Positions 1-5,750 of a DNA stretch of 10,999 bases are shown piece after piece; within the stretch, counting starts at the first letter, position 1, and each line of letters starts with the position of its first letter. The DNA comes from JBFGCT01 sp041581055 (GTDB taxonomy: Bacteria > Actinomycetota > Acidimicrobiia > Acidimicrobiales > Ilumatobacteraceae), in the NCBI GenBank assembly GCA_041581055.1, contig JBFGCT010000136.1:1-10999 (forward strand). The letters run 5' to 3'. The notes under the pieces were generated by a model. The model did not search any database. It had not been told where the DNA came from and saw only the letters and a list, made by a program, of their open reading frames with translations. A program made the position numbers and the translations under genes.

Positions 1-258
1 GACTCGACGTGGATCATCGACCGCGCCCGCCTGCTCGACGTGCGGAGCGACGGCCGGCTGACCGCAGCCCTGCCGGTTCGGCCACCCGACCCGCCCGCCG
101 ACGAGGCGCCGCTCCCCCGACGGCAGATCGACGAGGCGCTGTGCCTCGCCCGCTTCTTCGACAAGCGGGCCGCCGCGGCGGTGGTCACCTGTGCCGGCGA
201 GTGGTCGTTCCCGGTCGGCGCCTCCGAGGAGATCCCCCGACTGACGCGGGCGGCGTGA
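1..258 (+). CDS. C-terminal end of a probable DEDDh/UvrC-like exonuclease (5' partial)
   Basis: The reading frame is open from base 1 and ends at a TGA at 256-258, leaving 85 residues of a C-terminus. No catalytic domain lies inside the window, so identification rests on the tail and on synteny. The tail has a short Trp-containing segment (EWSFPV) preceded by a helix of the type ALCLARFF. This resembles the end of actinobacterial proteins that fuse a DEDDh (DNA polymerase III epsilon-like) exonuclease to a UvrC/GIY-YIG-type nuclease. In mycobacteria such a gene (Rv2191) lies beside trpD, as here. It converges on thrB with only 5 bp between the stop codons, so there is no room for an intergenic terminator. 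The frame is more convincing than the family name. Confidence 0.5.
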   Translation, partial: DSTWIIDRARLLDVRSDGRLTAALPVRPPDPPADEAPLPRRQIDEALCLARFFDKRAAAAVVTCAGEWSFPVGASEEIPRLTRAA

Positions 259-263
259 GCCGC

Positions 264-1109
264 TCAGCGCGGCACGACCCGCACGCCGACCGTGTCGATG
301 GCGAGCCGCTTGGTGTGAGCCCCGGCGGGGAGCGAACCGGCGACCGCGTCGGCGACCCCGGCGGCGCACAGGAAGGCGACCGTCGGGCCGCTGCCCGACA
401 GCCAACCGCACCACGCCCCCGCCGCCACGCCGGCCGCCAGCGCGTCGCCCGCGCCCGACACGAGCGGCAGCCGGTCGGGCTGGTGGAGCTGGTCGTCGGT
501 TGCGCCGGGCAGCAGCGCCGGGTCGTCGTGCTCGAACGCCAGCGCCAGCTGGAGCGCGCGGCCGATGTTGTGCACGGCCGCGGCGCGCTCGACCACCCCC
601 GGCAGGGCCCGCCGCGACCGGTCGGTCGACGTCGTCGCGTCGGGGATCCAAGCCACGACCGCCGCGGCGGCGAGCGTCGGGCCGACGGCGATCGGCACGA
701 CCCGCCCGTCGACGAAGGCGACCAGGCCCCCGTGCACCGACGCCGCGGCGTTGTCGCCGTGCCCCTCCCGCGCCGCGGCGGTCCGCACGATCTCGGCGGC
801 CGCCGCCTCGATCGATCCGGCGGCGCCGTCGCTGCGGTGGGCGACGGCGCGCGCCGCGGCGCCCACCCGAACCGCGCCGCTGAACCCCAGGCCGCGGGCG
901 ACCGGGATCGAGCTGCGGAGCCACAGCGGCCCCTCGCCGCCGAGCTCCTCGAACGGGCCGCGGGCCGGATGGTGGCGGTCGACCGCCTGCGCGCCGTCGG
1001 GCGCGGCGCCCGTGCCGAGGTCGGCGTACAACGCCACCGCCAACCCGAGCACGTCGAACCCCGGCCCGAGGTTGGCCGACGTGGCCGGGGTGCGCACGAC
1101 CAGCGTCAT
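264..1109 (-). CDS. thrB: homoserine kinase (GHMP kinase family)
   Basis: Phosphorylates homoserine with ATP to O-phosphohomoserine, the committed step to threonine; cytoplasmic. The 281-residue protein shows the family motifs in order: PATSANLGPGFDVLGLA near residues 8-24, the ATP-phosphate loop ARGLGFSGA at 71-79, HGDNAAASVHGG at 117-128, the HQPDR segment at 209-213 and the C-terminal GHMP motif ending SGSGPT at 238-243. I chose the ATG at 1107-1109, which puts the N-terminal motif 8 residues in. The open frame extends upstream to 1232, but that extension is Arg/Ser-rich, lies inside trpD and matches no homoserine kinase N-terminus. The start is 13 bp after the trpD stop, so the two are probably cotranscribed and the weak ribosome site may rely on coupling. 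Oddity: the phosphate loop reads GLGFSG where most family members have GLGSSA. Length is slightly below the usual ~300 residues. Confidence 0.93.
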   Translation of the reverse strand: MTLVVRTPATSANLGPGFDVLGLAVALYADLGTGAAPDGAQAVDRHHPARGPFEELGGEGPLWLRSSIPVARGLGFSGAVRVGAAARAVAHRSDGAAGSIEAAAAEIVRTAAAREGHGDNAAASVHGGLVAFVDGRVVPIAVGPTLAAAAVVAWIPDATTSTDRSRRALPGVVERAAAVHNIGRALQLALAFEHDDPALLPGATDDQLHQPDRLPLVSGAGDALAAGVAAGAWCGWLSGSGPTVAFLCAAGVADAVAGSLPAGAHTKRLAIDTVGVRVVPR

Positions 1110-1122
1110 CGTCGGACCCGCA

Positions 1123-2175
1123 TCAGCTCGGCCGCTGCGCTTGCGACGCCCGGACGAACGCGTCGAGCGTCGCGGCCGCCCGGCCGTCGTCGATCGCCGC
1201 CGCCGCGCGGGCGACGCCGTCGGCGAGATCATCGGCGACCTCGGCGATCGCCAGGGCGGCGCCGGCGTTGAGGACGACGATGTCGCGGTGTGGCCCCGAC
1301 ACGCCGGACAGCACCTGCCGAACGGCGGTGGCGTTCTCGTCGGGCGACGCGCCGCGCAGGTCGGCGACGGTCGAGCGGGCGAGGCCGACGTCCTCGGGCT
1401 CGACCGTGAACTCGTCGACCGAACCGCCGCGCAAGGCCAACACGTGAGACGGCCCGGCGGTGGTCAGCTCGTCGAGACCGTCGCCGTGGACGACCCACGC
1501 GTCGGTCAGGCCCTGCCGCCGGAGCGCCTCGACCATCGGCACGGCGAACGCCGGGTCGGCGACGCCGATCAGCTGCCGCCGCACCCGACCGGGGTTGGCC
1601 ATCGGCCCGAGGAGGTTGAACACCGTCGGGACGCCCAGCTCGGCGCGTGGCGGCCCGGCGAAGCGGAACGCGGGGTGGAAGGCGCGGGCGAAGCAGAAGC
1701 CGATCCCGACCTCGCGCACGCACGCCGCGACGCCGTCGGCGGACAGCTCGATGGCGACGCCGAGCAACTCGAGGACGTCGGCGGTCCCGCACGCCGACGA
1801 GGCCGACCGGTTGCCATGCTTGCAGACCCTGGCCCCGGCCCCCGCCGCGACGAGCGAGGCCATCGTCGACACGTTGATCGTGTTCGCCCCGTCGCCGCCC
1901 GTCCCGACGATGTCGATCGCCTCGGCCCGCTCGACGTCGGTCAGCGGGACGAACGTCGCCTCGGCGAGCGCCGCGTCGAGCAGCGCCGACAGCTCCTCGG
2001 CCGTCTTCCCCTTGGACCGCAAGGCGATGGCGAACCCGGCGATCTGGGCCCCCGTGGCGTCGCCGGCCAGGATCGCGGCCATCGCCGCGCCGGCGGCGGC
2101 GGCGCTGAGGTCGCGCCCGGCGATCAGGTCGGACAACAGCGCCGGCCAGCCGCCCACTTCGTCCAGTCGTGACAT
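1123..2175 (-). CDS. trpD: anthranilate phosphoribosyltransferase
   Basis: Transfers the phosphoribosyl group of PRPP to anthranilate, the second step of tryptophan synthesis from chorismate; a cytoplasmic dimer. The 350-residue product has normal length and all signature elements: GTGGDG (PRPP loop) at 91-96, the NVST turn at 101-104, KHGNRSASSACGTADVLE at 119-136, HPAF at 167-170, FNLLGPMANP at 186-195 and the metal-binding DGLDE at 232-236. The ATG at 2173-2175 has no Shine-Dalgarno sequence. Instead a TACCAT -10 box ends 7 bases upstream, the arrangement expected for a leaderless transcript. No other trp gene is in the window, so the pathway is scattered. The partner gene downstream is thrB, an unrelated amino acid pathway. 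The neighbouring exonuclease-like gene reproduces a mycobacterial synteny. Confidence 0.97.
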   Translation of the reverse strand: MSRLDEVGGWPALLSDLIAGRDLSAAAAGAAMAAILAGDATGAQIAGFAIALRSKGKTAEELSALLDAALAEATFVPLTDVERAEAIDIVGTGGDGANTINVSTMASLVAAGAGARVCKHGNRSASSACGTADVLELLGVAIELSADGVAACVREVGIGFCFARAFHPAFRFAGPPRAELGVPTVFNLLGPMANPGRVRRQLIGVADPAFAVPMVEALRRQGLTDAWVVHGDGLDELTTAGPSHVLALRGGSVDEFTVEPEDVGLARSTVADLRGASPDENATAVRQVLSGVSGPHRDIVVLNAGAALAIAEVADDLADGVARAAAAIDDGRAAATLDAFVRASQAQRPS

Positions 2176-2182
2176 CGCCCAG

Positions 2183-2188
2183 ATGGTA
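2183..2188 (-). promoter_or_regulatory. putative -10 box of a leaderless trpD promoter
   Basis: On the minus strand the hexamer TACCAT is followed by exactly 7 bases and then the trpD ATG. A transcript starting 7-8 bases after the -10 would begin at the start codon itself, which fits the missing ribosome-binding site. No convincing -35 is visible. It implies trpD-thrB can be expressed independently of the whiB-like gene upstream. Confidence 0.5.
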
Positions 2189-2226
2189 GGCGTGCTCCCC
2201 CGCCGCGGCGAAGACCGCGGGCGGCC

Positions 2227-2242
2227 GGGTGGGCCGGGTGGG
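2227..2242 (+). other. G-quadruplex motif in the whiB-trpD gap
   Basis: Four GGG tracts separated by loops of 1, 2 and 1 bases (GGG-T-GGG-CC-GGG-T-GGG), followed after CCC by a fifth G run at 2246-2250. It lies in the 80-bp gap between the whiB-like stop and the trpD start, on the strand that is template for both genes. Short loops predict a stable parallel quadruplex, though the surrounding GC richness raises the chance of a coincidental match. Confidence 0.55.
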
Positions 2243-2256
2243 CCCGGGGGTTGCGG

Positions 2257-2496
2257 TCAGGCCGAGCGGCGGCGCTGCCGGATGATGCGGCGGCGATCGC
2301 GCTCGGTCGCCCCGCCCCACACCCCGGCCTTCTCGCGGAAGGCCAGGGCGTGCTCGAGGCACGCCTTGCGGACGTGGCACTGGGCGCACACGCTCTTGGC
2401 GATGTTCGCGTCGTCCTCGTCATCCGGATAGAAGATGGCGGCGTCCAAGCCGCGACACGCCCCGAGATCCCACCATTTCGCTTCTTGAACCGACAC
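2257..2496 (-). CDS. WhiB-family iron-sulfur transcription regulator
   Basis: Small (79 residues) redox- or NO-responsive regulator of the Wbl family, which is confined to actinobacteria and their phages. It binds a 4Fe-4S cluster and usually acts with the primary sigma factor at promoters. The four cluster cysteines are C14, C37, C40 and C46 in the typical C-n-CxxC-x5-C spacing, followed by the GVWGG turn at 58-62 and a basic C-terminal tail (RDRRRIIRQRRR) for DNA contact. The start is a GTG with a strong AGGGGG ribosome site 5 bases upstream. I cannot assign it to a numbered Wbl class with confidence; the compact size is like WhiB1, but the acidic linker (DDEDD) between C14 and C37 is distinctive. 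It is oriented with trpD-thrB but separated by 80 bp, so it may be a monocistronic unit. Targets are unknown. Confidence 0.95.
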   Translation of the reverse strand: MSVQEAKWWDLGACRGLDAAIFYPDDEDDANIAKSVCAQCHVRKACLEHALAFREKAGVWGGATERDRRRIIRQRRRSA

Positions 2497-2501
2497 GTGA
2501 G

Positions 2502-2507
2502 CCCCCT
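2502..2507 (-). promoter_or_regulatory. ribosome-binding site of the whiB-like gene
   Basis: AGGGGG on the minus strand, 5 bases before the GTG at 2494-2496. It fixes a GTG start and contrasts with the SD-less trpD, glpD and GlpC-like starts in this window. Confidence 0.7.
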
Positions 2508-2561
2508 ACGTCAACAACGTGTACCCCAAGGCAGGCGGCATCATCCCACCCACCAGGATCG

Positions 2562-2567
2562 AATCTA
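2562..2567 (-). promoter_or_regulatory. possible -10 box for the whiB-like gene
   Basis: TAGATT on the minus strand would place the transcription start about 58 bases before the GTG. No good -35 hexamer is seen 16-18 bases upstream, but a run of six A residues (minus strand, 2595-2600) lies further upstream. The 189-bp gap from 2497 to 2685 has no other candidate I can support. Confidence 0.3.
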
Positions 2568-2599
2568 GGCCCGTCCGGCGGCGGACGCCAGGGATTTTT

Positions 2600-2611
2600 T
2601 CGGCGCGCCGA
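2600..2611. other. 12-bp perfect palindrome beside a T6 run
   Basis: TCGGCGCGCCGA reads the same on both strands and lies between the GlpC-like stop and the whiB-like promoter region, immediately after six T residues at 2595-2600. As a hairpin it would be followed by A, not U, in the minus-strand transcript of the GlpC-like gene, so it does not look like an intrinsic terminator. It could be an operator for the whiB-like gene or be chance. Confidence 0.3.
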
Positions 2612-2685
2612 GACCGAAGCGCACGTTCAGTGGTCAAAGACCCACTCATCGTGTGAGTCGCCGGCCGCCATCCCGCCGGGGGGGC

Positions 2686-3990
2686 TCACTCCTCCTGGGG
2701 GATGCCGTAGGCCCGCGCCAGCAGCTGCAGCGGATGGGCGGGGACCAGCTCGGTCTGCTCGGCGATCGCCGTGTTGGCGAGGTGACAGTCGCCGGCCACG
2801 ACGTCGCCTGCGGCGCGTTCGACCAGCTCGCCGAGCCGTTTCGCCATCGGGATCGAGATGTCGTCGTTCTCGGCGCGCAGGCCCCACATCCCATCGACGC
2901 CCGAGCACTGCTGGACGAGCTCGACCCGCGCCCCGGTCAGCTTCAGCAGGTCGCGGCTCTTGAAGCCGATGTTCTGGGCCCGCAGGTGGCACGGGACGTG
3001 GTACGTGATCGTGCCGAACGTCTGCCCGTCGAAGCCGGTGTCGAGCACGGTGTCGTCGGCCTCGTGCAGCTTCATCAGGTACTCGGCGGCGTCGTACGTG
3101 TTCGCCGCGACGAGATCGGCGTCGGGGCCGCCCACGTAGTCGGGATAGTCCTTCTTCAGGACGTACCCGCAGGTCGGTTGGGGGACGACGATGTCGGTGC
3201 CGGCGCGCACCTCGGCGGCGAGCGCCTTGGCGTTCTTCCTGGCGATCGCCGTGAACCGTTCCAGATCGCCCGAGTGCAGCGCCGGCGCCCCACAGCAGCC
3301 CGCCGCCGTGGGCTCGCACTCGATGCCGTTGCGCTCGTAGACCTTGACGAGGTCCTTGCCGATGCCCGTCTCCTGGTACTCGACGAAGCACGTCGGGAAG
3401 ACGGTCACCCTCCCCTGCCGCCTGCCGACGGAGATCGTCGGCCGCTTGTCGAACCAGGTCGAGAAGCGCTGCCTGGCGTACGGCGACAGCAGGCGTACGG
3501 CCGAGACACCGGTCACCGCCGCGACCGCCTTGCGGACCGGGGATCCGGGCGTCGCCGCCACGACGCGGTTGGCGAGCGGCGCGGTCCTCGTCGCCGCCTT
3601 GCCGAGAAGGTCGGTTCGACCCATCAACCGGCTGGCCGCGCGCTGGCGGGCCGGGATGTGGCCCGCCGCGTGCCGCATCGCCTCGGCCCGCAGCATCAGC
3701 CGGGGGAAGTCGAGATTCCACTCGTGGAGCTCGGGAATGTACGGGCAGTTGAGGTAGCAGCGCTTGCACTGGAAGCACTCGGCGACGACCTGATCCTGTT
3801 GCGCCGGGGTCAGCCGCCCCGCGTCGTGGTCGTCGTGCCGCTCGATCATCTCGAACAGCGTCGGGAACGACGTGCAGAACGAGACGCACCGCCGGCACCC
3901 GTGACACAGGTCGTACACCCGCGTCAACTCCCCGCGCACGTCGGCCTCATCCAGGTACACCGGATCCGTGGGATCGTACGTTGTGCTCAT
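2686..3990 (-). CDS. GlpC/HdrD-like (Fe-S) oxidoreductase with two 4Fe-4S clusters and two CCG domains
   Basis: Likely membrane-associated electron-transfer subunit that takes electrons from a flavoprotein dehydrogenase and hands them to quinone. The 434-residue protein begins with two ferredoxin-type clusters: C29/C32/C35/C39 and C72/C75/C78/C82, each CxxCxxCxxxC. Two cysteine-rich CCG domains follow: C201 with GCCG at 231-234 and C274, then C334 with CSG at 362-364 and C402. The second domain has CSG where classical GlpC has CCG, typical, as I recall, of the subgroup annotated as heterodisulfide-reductase-related proteins. E. coli GlpC pairs with GlpAB. Here the neighbour is a GlpD-type dehydrogenase plus a GlcD-like FAD oxidase, transcribed divergently from a 71-bp shared promoter region. 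The ATG lacks a Shine-Dalgarno sequence; a TAGAAT box 13 bases upstream predicts a leader of only about 6 bases. The biochemical partner is not proven by sequence. Confidence 0.9.
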   Translation of the reverse strand: MSTTYDPTDPVYLDEADVRGELTRVYDLCHGCRRCVSFCTSFPTLFEMIERHDDHDAGRLTPAQQDQVVAECFQCKRCYLNCPYIPELHEWNLDFPRLMLRAEAMRHAAGHIPARQRAASRLMGRTDLLGKAATRTAPLANRVVAATPGSPVRKAVAAVTGVSAVRLLSPYARQRFSTWFDKRPTISVGRRQGRVTVFPTCFVEYQETGIGKDLVKVYERNGIECEPTAAGCCGAPALHSGDLERFTAIARKNAKALAAEVRAGTDIVVPQPTCGYVLKKDYPDYVGGPDADLVAANTYDAAEYLMKLHEADDTVLDTGFDGQTFGTITYHVPCHLRAQNIGFKSRDLLKLTGARVELVQQCSGVDGMWGLRAENDDISIPMAKRLGELVERAAGDVVAGDCHLANTAIAEQTELVPAHPLQLLARAYGIPQEE

Positions 3991-4003
3991 CGGCGGTCGG
4001 CGG

Positions 4004-4009
4004 ATTCTA
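4004..4009 (-). promoter_or_regulatory. putative -10 box of the GlpC-like gene
   Basis: TAGAAT on the minus strand, 13 bases before the ATG at 3988-3990, predicting a near-leaderless transcript. No clear -35. It forms the left half of the divergent promoter region with the glpD operon. Confidence 0.45.
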
Positions 4010-4010
4010 A

Positions 4011-4043
4011 CTGCGCCGATCGTTCACCCGCCTGCGGCGACCG
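4011..4043 (+). promoter_or_regulatory. paired 12-bp direct repeats in the divergent promoter
   Basis: CTGCGCCGATCG at 4011-4022 and CTGCGGCGACCG at 4032-4043 match at 10 of 12 positions and are offset by 21 bp, about two helical turns. They lie between the two outward-facing -10 boxes, an apt position for a regulator controlling both directions. No regulator gene is present in the window and the protein that would bind is unknown. Confidence 0.35.
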
Positions 4044-4048
4044 TCCCG

Positions 4049-4054
4049 TAGCAT
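4049..4054 (+). promoter_or_regulatory. putative -10 box of the leaderless glpD operon
   Basis: TAGCAT followed by exactly 7 bases and then the GTG at 4062-4064, the same geometry as at trpD. No Shine-Dalgarno sequence stands at normal spacing, so the operon transcript probably begins at the glpD start codon. Confidence 0.5.
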
Positions 4055-4061
4055 CAGCGAG

Positions 4062-5750
4062 GTGGAGCGCCCCCCGTTCGATCGGTCCAGGATGATCGCC
4101 GCGCTGCGGTCGGGCGAGCGCGACGAGGGCCAGCCGTTCGACGTGCTCGTGATCGGCGGCGGGATCACCGGCGCCGGTGTCGCCCTCGACGCCGCGGCGC
4201 GCGGGCTCCGCACCGCGCTCGTCGAGCGCGACGACTTCGCGTCCGGCACGTCGTCGAAGAGCTCCAAGATGATCCACGGCGGTCTGCGATACCTGCAGAA
4301 CGGCGACGTCCGCCTCGTCTACCAGGCCCTCCGCGAGCGAAGGCGGCTGATGCGGAACGCGCCGCACCTGGTCGCCGTCTTGCCGTTCATGATCCCGATC
4401 ACGACCAGGGACGGCGTCGTCTCGCGCCGGATCGCCCGGGCGCTCGGCTCGGCGATGTGGATGTACGACCTCACCGGCGGGTGGCGCATCGGCCGGCTGC
4501 ACAAGCGGATCTCCGCCGAGGAGGCCGCCGCCCACTTCCCCACCACCCACGTCGAGCGGCTGAGCTCGGCGTACCTCTACTTCGACGCCGCGGCCGACGA
4601 CGCCCGGCTCACGCTGACCATCGCCCGGACCGCCGCCGAGCACGGCGCGGTCCTCGTCAACCGGTGCCGGGTCGTCGACATCACCGCCGACGACGGCGGC
4701 CGGGCCTCGGGCGTCGTCGTCGAGGCCGACGGCGACCGGTTCCCGGTGCCGGCCCGGACGATCGTCAACGCCACCGGGGTCTGGGCCGACGAGGTGCGGG
4801 CGCTCGACGAGGGCGTCGACCCCGACTCGATCCGACCCGCCAAGGGCGTCCACGTCACGGTTCCGTGGGAGAAGGTGCGCAACGACATCGCCGTGATCAT
4901 CCCCGTCCGCGGCGACAAGCGCAGCCTGTTCCTCGTGCCGTGGGACGAGGAGCCCGACGGCACGTTCCGCCACACCTACATCGGCACGACCGACACCGAC
5001 TACGACGGCTCGCTCGACGACCCGCAGTGCGACGGCGACGACCTCGACTACGTCCTCGAAGCGGTCAACCAGGCGCTGACCACCGACATCGCCCGCGAAG
5101 ACATCACCGGCGTCTGGTCGGGCCTGCGGCCGCTGGTCAAGTCGGCCGACCCCGCCGACCGCGGGGGCAAGACCGCCGACCTGTCGCGCCAGCACGTCGT
5201 CGAGGTGAGCGACTCCGGGGTCATCCGGGTCGGCGGCGGCAAGCTCACCACCTACCGGGAGATGGCCGAGGACACCGTCGACGCGGTGCTGTCAAGCCTC
5301 GGCCGGTCCCGTTGGCGACGACGCGGCCACCGGACGCGGCGGCTCGCGCTGTTCGGCGCCGAGCCCCGCGCAAGGTTGCCCCGCGGGTCGCTCGACGCCC
5401 ACCTGGCCCGGCGGTACGGGTCGGCCGCCGCCGAGGTCAAGGCGCTGATCGCGCTCGACCCCGCGCTCCGCGCGCCACTCGTCGACGGGCAGCCGTACGT
5501 GCTGGCCGAGGCGGTCTACGCCGTGCGCGACGAGATGGCGACGACCCTCGACGACATCCTGCTCCGACGGACGCGCGCCCACCTGTTCGACCGGTCCGCC
5601 ACCCTGCGCGCCGCGCCGGCGGTCGCCGAGCTGATCGGCGCCGAGCTCGGTTGGACCGCCGCGGAGACCCAGCGCCAGATCGACGACTACCGGCGGCTGT
5701 GCGCCGCGGAGGAGGAAGCCGGTGAGCACCTCACCCACGCCACCGATTGA
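4062..5750 (+). CDS. glpD: glycerol-3-phosphate dehydrogenase (FAD-dependent, GlpD type)
   Basis: Oxidises sn-glycerol-3-phosphate to dihydroxyacetone phosphate, reducing membrane quinone through FAD; a peripheral inner-membrane enzyme. The 562-residue protein has the N-terminal FAD fold VLVIGGGITGAGVALDAA from about residue 28, the family signature GTSSKSSKMIHGGLRYLQ at 62-79, the GVWSGLRPLV segment from 350, the FAD-closing GGGKLTTYREM from 391, and the C-terminal helical domain (AEAVYAVRDEMATTLDDILL around 480-503). The length matches the longer actinobacterial GlpD forms rather than the ~500-residue E. coli enzyme. The GTG start has no Shine-Dalgarno sequence and sits 7 bases after a TAGCAT box. 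It is the first gene of a four-gene operon, and its last 29 bp overlap the next gene, whose ribosome site lies inside it. The divergent GlpC-like gene suggests an accessory electron path, although GlpD enzymes normally act alone. Confidence 0.95.
   Translation: MERPPFDRSRMIAALRSGERDEGQPFDVLVIGGGITGAGVALDAAARGLRTALVERDDFASGTSSKSSKMIHGGLRYLQNGDVRLVYQALRERRRLMRNAPHLVAVLPFMIPITTRDGVVSRRIARALGSAMWMYDLTGGWRIGRLHKRISAEEAAAHFPTTHVERLSSAYLYFDAAADDARLTLTIARTAAEHGAVLVNRCRVVDITADDGGRASGVVVEADGDRFPVPARTIVNATGVWADEVRALDEGVDPDSIRPAKGVHVTVPWEKVRNDIAVIIPVRGDKRSLFLVPWDEEPDGTFRHTYIGTTDTDYDGSLDDPQCDGDDLDYVLEAVNQALTTDIAREDITGVWSGLRPLVKSADPADRGGKTADLSRQHVVEVSDSGVIRVGGGKLTTYREMAEDTVDAVLSSLGRSRWRRRGHRTRRLALFGAEPRARLPRGSLDAHLARRYGSAAAEVKALIALDPALRAPLVDGQPYVLAEAVYAVRDEMATTLDDILLRRTRAHLFDRSATLRAAPAVAELIGAELGWTAAETQRQIDDYRRLCAAEEEAGEHLTHATD
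5710..5716 (+). promoter_or_regulatory. strong ribosome-binding site inside the glpD 3' end
   Basis: AGGAGGA, 5 bases before the GTG at 5722-5724. It decides the start of the FAD oxidase, which therefore overlaps glpD by 29 bp. It is the best Shine-Dalgarno match in the operon. Confidence 0.8.

Noticed and set aside
1110..1232. Upstream extension of homoserine kinase by 41 codons
   Set aside because: It lies inside the trpD reading region, is Arg/Ser-rich, and would displace the conserved N-terminal PATSANLGPG motif from its usual place.
565..2172. A long plus-strand open frame across thrB and trpD
   Set aside because: It is antisense to two well-recognised enzymes, its product is Arg/Pro/Ala-rich without any domain, and such frames are expected in high-GC DNA where stop codons are rare.
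2572..2600. Hairpin CGTCCG/CGGACG (2572-2587) followed by T6 as an intrinsic terminator
   Set aside because: The T run begins 8 bases after the stem, not directly, and no plus-strand gene ends upstream of it.
2653..4095. A 480-codon plus-strand open frame opposite the GlpC-like gene
   Set aside because: It is antisense to a gene with all expected Fe-S cysteine motifs, and its product has no coherent motif.
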